From NCBI GenBank assembly GCA_026709415.1, contig JAPOSZ010000010.1, forward strand, positions 1-42,115: DNA of 42,115 bases. The letters run 5' to 3'. Of this stretch, positions 28,025 to 37,811 are shown in pieces. The position numbers and the translations under genes are program-made. This stretch comes from Flavobacteriaceae bacterium (lineage in GTDB: Bacteria > Bacteroidota > Bacteroidia > Flavobacteriales > Flavobacteriaceae). The notes under the pieces were generated by a model that was not told where the DNA came from, searched no databases, and was given only the letters and a program-made list of their open reading frames with translations. Numbering within the stretch: the first letter of the stretch is position 1; each line of letters begins with the position of its first letter.

Positions 28025-31000
28025 TTAAATACCAATGCTTAAACCTAAAACCAAACTTTTGGTTTGGGGGAGTGTCCCAAAATCATTTCCAGCTTGCCTC
28101 AAATCTCGTGCATTTTGGCTAACTTCTGGATCTAATCCAGTGTAATCGGTAAAAGTCAATAGATTTTGACCTTGAACATATAATCTCAATCGATTGAGAT
28201 TTAATTTATCAGTAATACTAGAATCAAAATCATAGCCTAGTGTCACTGTTTTAAGTCTTATGAATGAACCATCTTCAATCCATCGGGATGAGTATTCTCG
28301 CCAATTTTTCTTGGTCAACGAAGCTCTGGGAATATCGGTTTGATCTCCCGGATTTTTCCAACGTTCTTTAGCTAAAGCATGATTGTTTCCGTCCGGCAAA
28401 ACAAAAGAGCCAGACAGCCGATTAAATCCGAGGTTTTCATAACTGGCTCGACTATGGTTGAATATTTCTTGTCCCATGATAAATTGGAAAACGACATTTA
28501 AATCAAATCCTTTGTAACTAAAGGTAGTACTGGAACCTCCAAAATAATCGGGACGTGCATTTCCAACAATAGTCCGATCTCCATTATTAATTTTTCCATC
28601 CCCATTAATATCTTTCCAGCGGATATTTCCAGTTTGAGGATCAACCCCATCATGATCGATGAGGTAAAAAGTACCAATTGGATGCCCTTCACTGAGAACA
28701 TGTGAATCAGAAACGACTTGATTATTGACAACTAAACTTTTGATTTCATTGGTGATAAAGGAAATATTGAATGAACTATCGATTGTCAAATCACCGAATT
28801 CTTTTTGTCCACTGATTGCAAATTCTAATCCCCTATTCTCGACTTCTCCAATATTATCATTAACAGATCCAAATCCAGAAATTCCAGGTATCGGACGATT
28901 AAGCAGTAAATCATCAGTCTGCTTGACAAAGTAGTCTGCAGTGATATTGACTTGATTCTTAATTCCTAAATCAACACCGATATTGAATTGGGAAGTACTT
29001 TCCCAACTTAAATTTTTATTACTCAACTGGATAGGGACTAATGTAGCAGCAGCTCGATAAGAACCAATTCCATAGAGACCTCTAGAAGCAAAGTTGCCAA
29101 TACCTTCTTGATTTCCTGTCACGCCATAACTTGCTCGCAGTTTTAAATTGGATATGATATTGGAGTCTTGCAAGAAATCTTCTTCACTGGCTCTCCAAGC
29201 AAAAGATCCTGAAGGGAAAAATCCAAATCGGTTATCCGAACCAAATCGTGAAGAACCGTCCGCTCGTCCAGTTAAGGTAACTAAATACTTATCATCAAAT
29301 CCGTAGTTAAAACGGAAGTAGTAGGAAGATAATCCCCAACGAGTGCCGCTTGTCGAACCTGTGGTCACACTTGCGGCGACCGCCAATTTGACAAATTGAT
29401 CGCTAGGAAATTTTTGTGCGTTGATATCAGAAAAATTTCTATCCGAGGCTTGAAAGGAAGTTCCTAAAACAGCATTTAGTCGATGCTTGTCACCTAAATC
29501 TGGAGTAAACGTGAAATAGTTTTCAGTAATCCATGTAAAATCTTCTAGTGAATCATAATACCCCAATCCATCAGCATTAGCATTGGATGATTCTCTAGAA
29601 ATCATCGGTGTGTATGCCTCATCAACGACACTAGTGTAATCGATAGAGGTCGAATGTCTAAATTGAATGGCATCAGAAAATGTCACTTCAGCAAAAATAG
29701 TTCCCAATCCCCTAGTGGTTCTAGTGAATCGACTGTATTGTTCGGCTATCAAAAGAGGGTTGTCCAACATCCACCAACCGAAATAATCGAAAGGATTGGC
29801 ATAAGACCCATCCTCTTCTCTGACGGGCATTAGTGGATCGCCTGCAAGTGTGTTGACGACCACTCCATATAAAGAATTGTCATTGATTGTTCTATCCGAA
29901 ACCGTTCTACTGACCATGACATTGGTTCCGATATCGAGCCAATGGTTGATTTTCGAATCTAAATTCAAGCGAGCACTAAAACGCTTAAACCCTTGTCCGA
30001 TCTGAACGCCCTCTTGATCAAAATAAGCAAGAGATGTAAAATACCGGGTTTGGTCATTTCCTCCAGTGAGTGAAATATCGTGACTTTGAATGGCCGCGGT
30101 TCGAAAAATAGCACCATACCAATCGGTCGTTTCTATTTCAGGATTGTCAGGATCAAAACCCCATTGATCTGAAATATAATTTTCACCATAAGTAGTCCCT
30201 AAATCTCGATCATCTTGCAGCGCTGCATCATTCATCAATTTCAAATGTTCCTGAGACGTGAACATATCGATGACATTGGTGACTTCCTGAAATCCGTAAT
30301 AGGAATTGACTTCGACTCGAGGCGTCTCCGATTTCCCTCTTTTGGTGGTAATCAATACCACACCATTGGCTCCTCGCGAACCATAGATCGCCGTGGCGGA
30401 TGCATCTTTTAGTATTTCAATGGATGCAATATCGGTTGGGTTGATATCAGCCAACGAATTTGTTTTTTGCCCTCCAGAAAATAAAGCTGATAGATCTTCA
30501 GAAATCATTGGAATCCCATCAATGACATACAAAGGTTCACTACTGGCGGATAAAGAAGTGCTTCCTCTAACTTGAATAGACAATCCACCTCCAGGAGTCC
30601 CCGATGGGGATGAAACAAACGTTCCGGCGGCTCTACCCTGTATAGCGGCATCCAAACTTGAAACAGGTAATCTGGCAATATCGTCGCCATCGATACTGGC
30701 TAGAGAACCCGTTAAATCAGACTTTCTCTGAAGACCATATCCAACACTCACAACGACTTCAGTAAGCTGCTGGGTATCTTGTTCTAATGCAATATTAACT
30801 TCAAGTGATGATCCAATAACAACCTCTTGTGTTAATGAACCGATATAAGAGAATACCAAAGTATCTCCTTCTGAAGCCGCAATCGAAAAGTTTCCATCAA
30901 AATCTGATTGAGTTCCTTGATTTGTTCCTTGAACAACTATGTTTACTCCAGGTAAAGGATCTCCAGAAGTTGATTCAACAACTGTTCCGGTGACCTGTTG

Positions 31001-31078
31001 TGCATGAGTGAAAAATACCCCCCCCCAAAGAAACATTAACAATAAACACATCAAATGCTTAATTGATTGATTTGGCAT
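28025..31078 (-). CDS. SusC/RagA-type TonB-dependent outer-membrane importer (pair 2)
   Basis: 1017 residues from ATG 31078, which gives a normal signal peptide (MPNQSIKHLMCLLLMFLWGG...THA-Q). The frame stays open upstream to 31156, but that would add 26 residues before the signal. Next come a carboxypeptidase-regulatory-like domain ('VTGTVVESTSGDPLPGVNIVV'), a TonB box region ('LTEVVVSVGYG'), a plug ('VRGSTSLSASSEPLYVIDGIP', 'EILKDASATAIYGSRGANGVVLITTKRG') and a barrel to the terminal 'LVLGLSIGI'. A nine-G run lies in signal-peptide codons 18-21. The gene starts about 300 bp after the class-III aminotransferase gene on the same strand. Confidence 0.94.
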   Translation of the reverse strand: MPNQSIKHLMCLLLMFLWGGVFFTHAQQVTGTVVESTSGDPLPGVNIVVQGTNQGTQSDFDGNFSIAASEGDTLVFSYIGSLTQEVVIGSSLEVNIALEQDTQQLTEVVVSVGYGLQRKSDLTGSLASIDGDDIARLPVSSLDAAIQGRAAGTFVSSPSGTPGGGLSIQVRGSTSLSASSEPLYVIDGIPMISEDLSALFSGGQKTNSLADINPTDIASIEILKDASATAIYGSRGANGVVLITTKRGKSETPRVEVNSYYGFQEVTNVIDMFTSQEHLKLMNDAALQDDRDLGTTYGENYISDQWGFDPDNPEIETTDWYGAIFRTAAIQSHDISLTGGNDQTRYFTSLAYFDQEGVQIGQGFKRFSARLNLDSKINHWLDIGTNVMVSRTVSDRTINDNSLYGVVVNTLAGDPLMPVREEDGSYANPFDYFGWWMLDNPLLIAEQYSRFTRTTRGLGTIFAEVTFSDAIQFRHSTSIDYTSVVDEAYTPMISRESSNANADGLGYYDSLEDFTWITENYFTFTPDLGDKHRLNAVLGTSFQASDRNFSDINAQKFPSDQFVKLAVAASVTTGSTSGTRWGLSSYYFRFNYGFDDKYLVTLTGRADGSSRFGSDNRFGFFPSGSFAWRASEEDFLQDSNIISNLKLRASYGVTGNQEGIGNFASRGLYGIGSYRAAATLVPIQLSNKNLSWESTSQFNIGVDLGIKNQVNITADYFVKQTDDLLLNRPIPGISGFGSVNDNIGEVENRGLEFAISGQKEFGDLTIDSSFNISFITNEIKSLVVNNQVVSDSHVLSEGHPIGTFYLIDHDGVDPQTGNIRWKDINGDGKINNGDRTIVGNARPDYFGGSSTTFSYKGFDLNVVFQFIMGQEIFNHSRASYENLGFNRLSGSFVLPDGNNHALAKERWKNPGDQTDIPRASLTKKNWREYSSRWIEDGSFIRLKTVTLGYDFDSSITDKLNLNRLRLYVQGQNLLTFTDYTGLDPEVSQNARDLRQAGNDFGTLPQTKSLVLGLSIGI
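31018..31026. repeat. G9 homopolymer in the signal-peptide codons of susC pair 2
   Basis: Nine C on the plus strand, nine G in the coding strand, spanning Trp18-Gly19-Gly20-Val21. Adding one G leads to TGA and losing one to TAA, each within about 35 codons, so length change is an on/off switch for the importer. Confidence 0.92.
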
Positions 31079-31381
31079 ATAAAAAATGGTTAGGTTTCGA
31101 ATTAACAACGCGGACTGATTTCTCATGAGATAGAATGTAGAAATGTTTCTGGGCACTTCAATAGGTTAAAAGATTTTTGGAAATCTCTAAATAAAACACG
31201 AAATTAATCCACGTCTGTATTAAAATTTAAATATTCTAAAAGGAATGAATAATTTTAAAAATTCGCTAATTAAATTGAAATAAATCTAATAGATATTTAA
31301 ATAAAAAAGCAATCAACTGTTTTTTATGTAATGAATTCCTAAATATCTTCAAAACAACTAACGACCTCAAAAATCAAATTT
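31079..31381. other. Intergenic, A/T-rich region upstream of susC pair 2
   Basis: No gene, no convincing TAnnTTTG element and no clear terminator after the aminotransferase gene. Transcription of susCD could come from here with a weak or activated promoter, or read through from the genes upstream. Confidence 0.5.
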
Positions 31382-32641
31382 TTAAGATTCAATACTTTCT
31401 TGCAGAGCCGTTTTAAAAATTTTTAAAGATTGGATGATTTGTTGATGGGTTACAACCAGAGGCGGAATCCATCGAATGGTATTTGAATGAGTCCCACAAG
31501 TCAATAACAACAATTTTTGTTCTAAACAAAAAGATTGTACTTTTTTGGCTATTTCAGGGTTACTAAATTCAACTCCTACCATCAACCCTAATCCTCTGAC
31601 ATCATGGACAAATGGGTATACATCACCTAGCTCTTGGAGTCTTTGTCGTAGAAAAGTGCCTTGAAGTTGGGCATTTTCAATTAAATTTTCTTCGATGAGG
31701 ACATCGATTGTTTTGATGGCTACTGCAATGGGAATCAAACTACCTCCACCATAGGTTCCGCCGTGGCCCCCTGGTGGCCATTGTGACATTAATTCTTTAG
31801 AGGCACCAATGGCTGAAATGGGTAATCCACTACCCATGCCCTTGGCCATGACCAAGATATCTGGTTTTACTTTGGCGTACTGATGACAAAAAAACTTTCC
31901 AGTTCTGCCAAATCCACTTTGGACTTCATCAATGATGAATAAAATGTCATTGTCATTGCAAATTTTTCTCAACTCCCTAAGAAATTTCATTGGAACAGGC
32001 TTATAACCTCCCTCTCCAAGTACCGGTTCGATGATGATGGCGGCTACTTCGGAAGGATCGGTTTGACTCTTGAGTAAATGTTGAAGTTGATCGATGCAGT
32101 AATCAATCGTAGATTGTTCATCCATTCCATAATCACCCGGATACGGAAAAGGGGCTATAAAAATTCCTGCAGGTAAAGGTTGATATCCCCGACGATATAC
32201 CGTATTCGAAGTGGTCATGGCCATTGTCAGATGAGTTCTGCCATGAAAGCTGCCTTGAAAAACAATGATATTGGGACGTTGGCTAGCAAATTTCGCCAAT
32301 TTTATAGCGGCTTCTGTAGCTTCAGCACCACTGTTCGAAAAGAAAAATTGATCAATTGAATCAGGAGTGTGCTCATTGAGTTTTTGAGCCAATGCTTTTG
32401 TCAGTGGAGAAAGCATACAGTTCATTTGCGCAAAAAGCAAATCCTTCGATTGTTTTTGTATGGATTGAACAATTTGAGGATGGCAATGGCCAGTATTGGT
32501 CACGCCAATCCCGGAAGTAAAATCCATGTATTGGGTACCTTTTGCATCATGTAAATAAGTTCCTCGACCTTTGACGGGATAAAAGTCAGCCAGTCGAGAC
32601 CATACAGTCGATAAATGTCCTAATTCAATCCCTTGCGACAT
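31382..32641 (-). CDS. Class-III aminotransferase, 4-aminobutyrate aminotransferase-like
   Basis: 419 residues. Fold-type I PLP enzyme of the omega-aminotransferase group: 'MDFTSGIGVTNTGHCHP', 'FFSNSGAEATEAAIKLAK', 'GSFHGRT', 'AAIIIEPVLGEGG', Asp238 in 'LFIIDEVQSGFGRTG' and Schiff-base Lys267 in 'VMAKGMGSGLP'. Likely removes the amino group of GABA or a similar omega-amino acid to give a semialdehyde; an acetylornithine-type role is possible but less likely with an aldehyde dehydrogenase next to it. ATG 32641 is used (a GTG precedes it directly). The start lies 15 bp after the dehydrogenase stop, and it is last in the carbamoylase operon. Confidence 0.88.
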   Translation of the reverse strand: MSQGIELGHLSTVWSRLADFYPVKGRGTYLHDAKGTQYMDFTSGIGVTNTGHCHPQIVQSIQKQSKDLLFAQMNCMLSPLTKALAQKLNEHTPDSIDQFFFSNSGAEATEAAIKLAKFASQRPNIIVFQGSFHGRTHLTMAMTTSNTVYRRGYQPLPAGIFIAPFPYPGDYGMDEQSTIDYCIDQLQHLLKSQTDPSEVAAIIIEPVLGEGGYKPVPMKFLRELRKICNDNDILFIIDEVQSGFGRTGKFFCHQYAKVKPDILVMAKGMGSGLPISAIGASKELMSQWPPGGHGGTYGGGSLIPIAVAIKTIDVLIEENLIENAQLQGTFLRQRLQELGDVYPFVHDVRGLGLMVGVEFSNPEIAKKVQSFCLEQKLLLLTCGTHSNTIRWIPPLVVTHQQIIQSLKIFKTALQESIES

Positions 32642-32656
32642 CACATGAAACTTCCA

Positions 32657-34141
32657 TTAATAGTTGAACCACACCGTTTTTTCTTGTGTGTATAAATCAA
32701 TGGCACTTTTCCCCATTTCTTTGCCGATGCCACTTTCTTTAAAACCACCAAAAGGAACTGCAGGAGAAAATTGATCCCATCCATTTATCCATATCGTTCC
32801 AGCTTTGATATCATTGGCAAATCGTAGCGCCTTGGAGTGATTTTGTGTCCAAACCCCTGCTGCCAATCCATAAGGAGAATCATTGGCGCGCTGAATCACT
32901 TCATCATAGGAATCAAATGAAGAGACCACCACCACAGGGCCAAAAATTTCTTCATTGACAATCTTTAAGCGGTCATTTTGATGTGAAAAAATAGTAGGTC
33001 CCATAAAATAGCCATCTTTTAAGTGCTTATCATTTAAACGATGCCCACCACAAATGAGTTCAGCCCCTTCATTTTGTCCGCTTTTGATATAATCCATGAC
33101 ACGTTTGAATTGCTCCTGATCGATTAAAGGGCCCAAATCTGGATTTTCTAATCCATGACCGATGCTCAGTTTTTTGGATTGCTTGAGCAGTTGGTCAATG
33201 ACTTGATCGAAAATGGTTTTTTGAATAAAAACGCGAGAACCTAAGGTACATTCTTGGCCTGTGTTGTAAAAACTTGACCAATGAAGACTTTGCATCACTT
33301 TTTCTATATCAGCATCAGAAAAAATCACATTAGGTGATTTTCCTCCCAACTCCAAAGACACTCTTTTAAGGGTACTATGTGCGTTTTGTTGACTGATGAA
33401 CTTTCCAGTTTTTGTGGACCCCGTAAAGCTGATTTTATCTACTTGTTGATGTCTTACCAATGCGATACCAGTCGGGTTTCCATTGCCAGTAATGATATTG
33501 ACGACCCCTTTTGGAAAGCCAGCTTCTTGGATAAGTTTTCCCAAATAAAGCGCCGAAAGCGATGTTTTTTCAGAAGGCTTTAAAACACAACAATTCCCAC
33601 AGGCCAAAGCAGGGGCTAGTTTCCATGATGCAATCATGAGAGGAAAATTCCAAGGGACAATTAATCCAACAACGCCTAATGGCTCTTTTTGAGTATACAC
33701 AAGAGCATCTTTTGAAACAGGATAGGTAGCTCCTTCAATTTTGGTAGCCCAACCAGCATAATATCGGAAATGATGGATGCAGGCATCCATATCATACTGG
33801 GCTTTGCTTAAAGGTTTTCCATTATCAAGAGTTTCCAGCTCCATCAAGGTTTGTTTATCTCTTTTGACAAGCTCAGCCAATCGAAACATTAAAGAGGATT
33901 TATCAACTGCCGATACTGTTTTCCAATGATTTTCAAAGGATTTGTTGGCGGAATCAACCGCATGGTCGACATCACTACTTTCAGCCAATGGAATTTGTGA
34001 AATCTCTTGGTTATTCGATGGATTGATGGCCGCAAAATATTGTTTGTTTAGAGGTGCCACCCACTGTCCATGAATCAAAAGTTTTTTGGGTTCTTTTAAA
34101 AAGGCTATTGTTTTATCTGATAATGTGAAAGAATGAGACAT
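32657..34141 (-). CDS. NAD(P)-dependent aldehyde dehydrogenase
   Basis: 494 residues, normal ALDH length. Oxyanion-hole Asn165 in 'VPWNFP', general base Glu264 in 'LELGGKSP', catalytic Cys298 in 'NTGQECTLGSR', and the cofactor motif 'FTGSTKTG' are all present. It resembles betaine/aminobutyraldehyde-type dehydrogenases and would oxidise an aminoaldehyde, guanidinobutanal or succinate semialdehyde to the acid. Its ATG directly follows the stop codon of the M20 hydrolase gene with no spacer, so the two are translationally coupled. Confidence 0.92.
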   Translation of the reverse strand: MSHSFTLSDKTIAFLKEPKKLLIHGQWVAPLNKQYFAAINPSNNQEISQIPLAESSDVDHAVDSANKSFENHWKTVSAVDKSSLMFRLAELVKRDKQTLMELETLDNGKPLSKAQYDMDACIHHFRYYAGWATKIEGATYPVSKDALVYTQKEPLGVVGLIVPWNFPLMIASWKLAPALACGNCCVLKPSEKTSLSALYLGKLIQEAGFPKGVVNIITGNGNPTGIALVRHQQVDKISFTGSTKTGKFISQQNAHSTLKRVSLELGGKSPNVIFSDADIEKVMQSLHWSSFYNTGQECTLGSRVFIQKTIFDQVIDQLLKQSKKLSIGHGLENPDLGPLIDQEQFKRVMDYIKSGQNEGAELICGGHRLNDKHLKDGYFMGPTIFSHQNDRLKIVNEEIFGPVVVVSSFDSYDEVIQRANDSPYGLAAGVWTQNHSKALRFANDIKAGTIWINGWDQFSPAVPFGGFKESGIGKEMGKSAIDLYTQEKTVWFNY

Positions 34142-35386
34142 CTAGGTTTTGTTTGAAGACAAGTGATCGATATAATGTAGAATAGACCAAAGTAGAACAT
34201 TGGCTCCATTGACAGCATCTGTTTTTGTAATGGATTCTCTTTCATTATGCGAAATCCCATCTTTACAAGGAATAAAAATCATGGCTGTGGGCGTTACTTT
34301 AGAAAGATAAACTGCATCATGTCCTGCGCCACTGACCATTTCTAAAGAACTTAATGCCAATGAACGGGTCGCCTTTTTAATCGCCTGGATGCATTGTAAA
34401 TCAAAGGCGATTGGAGGACAATGCCATATTTCTTGGATTTTGATTTCTAAATCGGTTGAATTTTGACATTCTTTAATGATTTGATTCACACCATGATGCA
34501 TCTGAGTTAAAATGTCTTGATGAGGATGTCTTATATCGATGGCAATTGAAACGGAGTGAGGAACGGTATTTTGACTTCCTGGGACGGTATTCATTTTCCC
34601 AATCGTCAAGCGAGCATCTTCCCCAAATCGGTTGCTTAAATTATAGAGTGAGGTCAAGATGGTTGGTAATATTCTAATGGGATCTTTTCGCATATTCATG
34701 GGAAAAGGACCGGCATGCACTTCTTGCCCTTTAACCGTTAATTCATACCATCTAATTCCTTGGACCCCTTGGACAATACCAATCGATTTTTTTTGTTTGT
34801 CTAAAATCGGTCCTTGTTCAATATGTAATTCAAAATATCCAGAGCACTTTCTATTGTATGGAATCTCTCTGCCTAAGTAACCAATTTTTTCAAGAGCCTT
34901 TTTAATGGTCATCCCATTGTCATCGGTTCTGTTATGGGCATAATCGAGTGAAAACACATTTCCAAAGACGCCAGATGAAATCATGGCCGGTGTAAACCGA
35001 GCTCCTTCTTCTGAAGTCCAAGACACCAATTCTAGTGGATATTCTGGCACGTAGTTGTTTTCGATTAAGGTTTCAATTAATTCCAAACCGGCCAGGACCC
35101 CCAATGAGCCATCATATTTACCACCAGTGGGTTGACTGTCTAGATGACTACCAAATAAAATGGGTGGGAGCGTATGATCCAACCCTTCCAAACGGACGAA
35201 TATGTTTCCCATTGAATCAACTCGAGTTTGACATCCAATAGACTTTGCCCACTGAATGAACAAATCTCTACAAAGCTTGTCCTGGTGGGTTAAAGCCAAC
35301 CGATTGACACCACCATTAGGGGTAGCTCCAATTTGAGCCATGGTATGAATTCGATTCCAAAGTCGTTGGCTATTAATCCTTAACAT
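34142..35386 (-). CDS. M20-family Zn-dependent N-carbamoyl-amino-acid hydrolase / allantoate-amidohydrolase-like
   Basis: 414 residues from ATG 35386 (a TTG start would add two). The two-metal motifs of the amidase/hydantoinase/carbamoylase subgroup are present: 'GSHLDSQPTGGKYDGSLGV', 'SWTSEEGARF', 'ELHIEQGPILD' and a C-terminal 'DGISHNERE'. These enzymes hydrolyse ureido groups (N-carbamoyl amino acids, ureidopropionate, allantoate) to amine, CO2 and ammonia. The central dimerisation domain ('GVQGIRWYELTVKGQEVHAGPFPM') is typical. It heads an operon with aldehyde dehydrogenase and aminotransferase, and lies opposite a deiminase that makes ureido products, so a ureido intermediate such as 4-ureidobutyrate is a good candidate substrate. 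Confidence 0.88.
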   Translation of the reverse strand: MLRINSQRLWNRIHTMAQIGATPNGGVNRLALTHQDKLCRDLFIQWAKSIGCQTRVDSMGNIFVRLEGLDHTLPPILFGSHLDSQPTGGKYDGSLGVLAGLELIETLIENNYVPEYPLELVSWTSEEGARFTPAMISSGVFGNVFSLDYAHNRTDDNGMTIKKALEKIGYLGREIPYNRKCSGYFELHIEQGPILDKQKKSIGIVQGVQGIRWYELTVKGQEVHAGPFPMNMRKDPIRILPTILTSLYNLSNRFGEDARLTIGKMNTVPGSQNTVPHSVSIAIDIRHPHQDILTQMHHGVNQIIKECQNSTDLEIKIQEIWHCPPIAFDLQCIQAIKKATRSLALSSLEMVSGAGHDAVYLSKVTPTAMIFIPCKDGISHNERESITKTDAVNGANVLLWSILHYIDHLSSNKT

Positions 35387-35444
35387 TATCAAGAGATTTG
35401 AAATTAAAGCAAAACACTAATAAGGTGTCGTAAAAAAGTCAATT

Positions 35445-35452
35445 CAAAATTA
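35445..35452 (-). promoter_or_regulatory. Candidate -7 element for the carbamoylase operon (TAATTTTG)
   Basis: TAATTTTG on the minus strand fits TAnnTTTG, 59 bp before the ATG at 35386. No -33 TTG at normal spacing. Confidence 0.4.
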
Positions 35453-35818
35453 TGATAAGTTGAAGCATCTAGTGTAAGGTGAACAACCTCAAGCAGGCTA
35501 TTGATCTTGGAAGAGACATTCCTATCATCATTTGTATGGAAAGGGATAAAAGGCTCCAAAATGAAAGATTAAGTAGCTCTCTAATGACTTATTTTCTATA
35601 AAATAAAAACTGAAGAAAAATAGTCATGCTACACAACTATGATGAGGTCCATTGGAATTGGTTTATGCTCATTCAATATAGAAATGGAAAGGAATTATAT
35701 CCTTTTCAATTAATTAGCTCCCCTCCCCCAAGTCAAATAATCAACTGTTAATTTTTATATTACATTATACAGTTGAATATGGAACGTAATTTAAATTTGC
35801 TTAATCGTTGTCCTAATT

Positions 35819-36067
35819 TTGGGGTACAGAACAGAAATAACATCTCTACTAATTAAAGAAATTATAGAATTTAGAAGTCAATTTATAGGCAGTGATGGCT
35901 GTGTGCATGATTTACACAGACATATTTTTAATTTTTGTAATGAAGCAATAACTGAACTACGACAATCTAAACCTTACGATATAAATCATTTGCATTCTAC
36001 AGTTTGTTCGATTAGATTGCCCCCCAAAATGATGCGATACAAAAAACGCAAATACAACGAGACTTAG
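35819..36067 (+). CDS. Doubtful small hypothetical protein
   Basis: Eighty-two residues, TTG start. TAATTTTG at 35814-35821 overlaps the start, so a conventional leader is not possible. Composition is mixed, with three Cys and a basic tail ('MMRYKKRKYNE'); no signal peptide, membrane span or known motif. Could be chance or a remnant. Confidence 0.2.
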   Translation: MGYRTEITSLLIKEIIEFRSQFIGSDGCVHDLHRHIFNFCNEAITELRQSKPYDINHLHSTVCSIRLPPKMMRYKKRKYNET

Positions 36068-36430
36068 TGATAACCAAGATTACGGTCTTATATGATAAGT
36101 TATTACAAATATCAAATCCTATTCATATTTAAATGGGAGTTATTGTAACTCCCTCTATTTTCGGAAATAAGAACTAAAACGGTCTATCACCCCTTAAGCC
36201 CCTCAGAATTATTGATTTTCTAATCAATCCCTTTTTTAATTTTTAAATATAGCCTCAGAAATCACTCAAATGTATTATACGATATATATAGTTTTATCTT
36301 CGTTAAAATAGAGATGAATTGGCTAAAGATTAGAACTAAATCAATGGACGAAAGGTTAATGTATTCTAAACAATTCGGTATAAATCCGTTATTGCTATTT
36401 TGAGGGCTTAATTTGATTTCAAAAAGACAT

Positions 36431-37807
36431 ATGAAAAGCCTCATGCCGAGCAGTGATTATTGGGTAAAGGATAAAAACCATTTGATACATCCATATACTG
36501 ATTTTCGATCGTTTCAAAAAAGAGGATCAACCATTTTTGTATCTGGAAAAGATCACTTCATTGAAGACAATCAAGGCAGACGATATTTAGACACCATGGC
36601 TGGTTTATGGTGTGTCAATATTGGACATGGAAATCAAGAAATGGCTCAGAGTCTTGCCCAGCAAGCTTCTAAGCTGGCATATTATAACACATTTGGAGGA
36701 GCCTCATCGCCTCCAGCGGCAGAATTGGCCCACATCTTAGCTCAATATTCACCCAAACCAATCAATAAGACATTTTTTTCAACTGGCGGCTCTATGGCTA
36801 ATGATACAGCCATCAAAATCATTCATTACTATTTCAATCTATTGGGCAAGCCAAAAAAGAAAAAAATAATCGTTCGAAATCTAGGATACCATGGAAGCAC
36901 CTATTTATCTCATGCACTAACAGGTATATCTTCAACTCATATTGGGTTTGATTTACCACTTCATGAATTAACGGTGACAGTTTCTGCTCCCTATAGTTAT
37001 CGCAAGCCAAAGGGTATTAAAGAAAGTCAGTTTTGCGACTATTTAATCGATGAATTAAAAGAAAAAATCGAATCGGTCGGGCCTGAAAATATTGGTGGAT
37101 TGATTGCTGAACCCATCATGGGCGCCGGAGGGATTATTGTCCCACCCAAAAATTACCTCCTTAGAGTCCGAGCAATGTGCTCTCAATACGAAATTTTGTA
37201 TATATCCGATGAAGTGGTTACGGCATTTGGTCGATTAGGTCATATGGTGGCATCAGAAAGTCATTTTGGCATCATACCCGATATACTAGTGCTTGCCAAA
37301 GGAATTTCTTCCGGATACATCCCCCTTGGAGCGACGATGATTTCAGACAGTATTTATGATGTCATCAGTCAGCCCAAAAAGTCAAATCCCTATTTTTCTC
37401 ATGGATTTACCTATTCGGGTCACCCATTGGCTTGTTGGTCTGGATTGGTCAATATTGAAATCCTACAAAAAAGAAATCTCTTAGAACACGTTCAACAATT
37501 ACATCCATATTTTTTAAATACCGTAAAAACACTTGAAAAATATCCGATTGTCGGTGAAGTTCGAGGAAGCCATTTTATGATTGGAATTGAATTTGTAAAA
37601 GATAAAACCACAAAAGAGATCTTCGACGATAATATTTATGATGTGAGTGATAAAATTTACCAGTATGCTAAATCTCTTGGAGTGATTGTTCGTCCCATCG
37701 GACCGATGATTATTTTATCTCCTCCACTTACTTTTGACCAAAAATCAATTGACCAACTGGTTGAGATTTTATCAATAGCTATTGATAAAGTATTAATGGA
37801 AATTTAG
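36431..37807 (+). CDS. Class-III omega-aminotransferase (diamine/omega-amino acid:pyruvate type)
   Basis: 458 residues from ATG 36431; a TTG at 36413 and an ATG at 36443 are also possible. Features are 'HPYTDFRSFQKRGSTIFVSG', 'LDTMAGLWCVNIGHG', 'FFSTGGSMANDTAIKI', 'YHGSTYLS', Asp260 in 'ISDEVVTAFGRLG' and Schiff-base Lys290 in 'VLAKGISSGYIPLGA'. The N-terminal 'HPYTDF' and 'MAGLWCVNIGHG' stretches are typical of the putrescine/beta-alanine:pyruvate aminotransferase branch and distinguish it from the GABA-type paralogue at 31382-32641. It is first in a four-gene operon and 4 bp ahead of the deiminase gene, so agmatine or putrescine is a plausible amino donor. Confidence 0.88.
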   Translation: MKSLMPSSDYWVKDKNHLIHPYTDFRSFQKRGSTIFVSGKDHFIEDNQGRRYLDTMAGLWCVNIGHGNQEMAQSLAQQASKLAYYNTFGGASSPPAAELAHILAQYSPKPINKTFFSTGGSMANDTAIKIIHYYFNLLGKPKKKKIIVRNLGYHGSTYLSHALTGISSTHIGFDLPLHELTVTVSAPYSYRKPKGIKESQFCDYLIDELKEKIESVGPENIGGLIAEPIMGAGGIIVPPKNYLLRVRAMCSQYEILYISDEVVTAFGRLGHMVASESHFGIIPDILVLAKGISSGYIPLGATMISDSIYDVISQPKKSNPYFSHGFTYSGHPLACWSGLVNIEILQKRNLLEHVQQLHPYFLNTVKTLEKYPIVGEVRGSHFMIGIEFVKDKTTKEIFDDNIYDVSDKIYQYAKSLGVIVRPIGPMIILSPPLTFDQKSIDQLVEILSIAIDKVLMEI

Positions 37808-37811
37808 CTTT

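Larger units (their letters stand above)
35387..36430. other. 1-kb interval between the two divergent catabolic operons
   Basis: Strongly A/T-rich. Besides the candidate promoter and one doubtful frame (35819-36067), a 40-codon GTG-start stretch at 35479-35601 reads protein-like ('NNLKQAIDLGRDIPIIICM') but matches nothing recognised. No clear promoter for the plus-strand operon was found near 36300-36430. No regulator gene is present. Confidence 0.5.
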
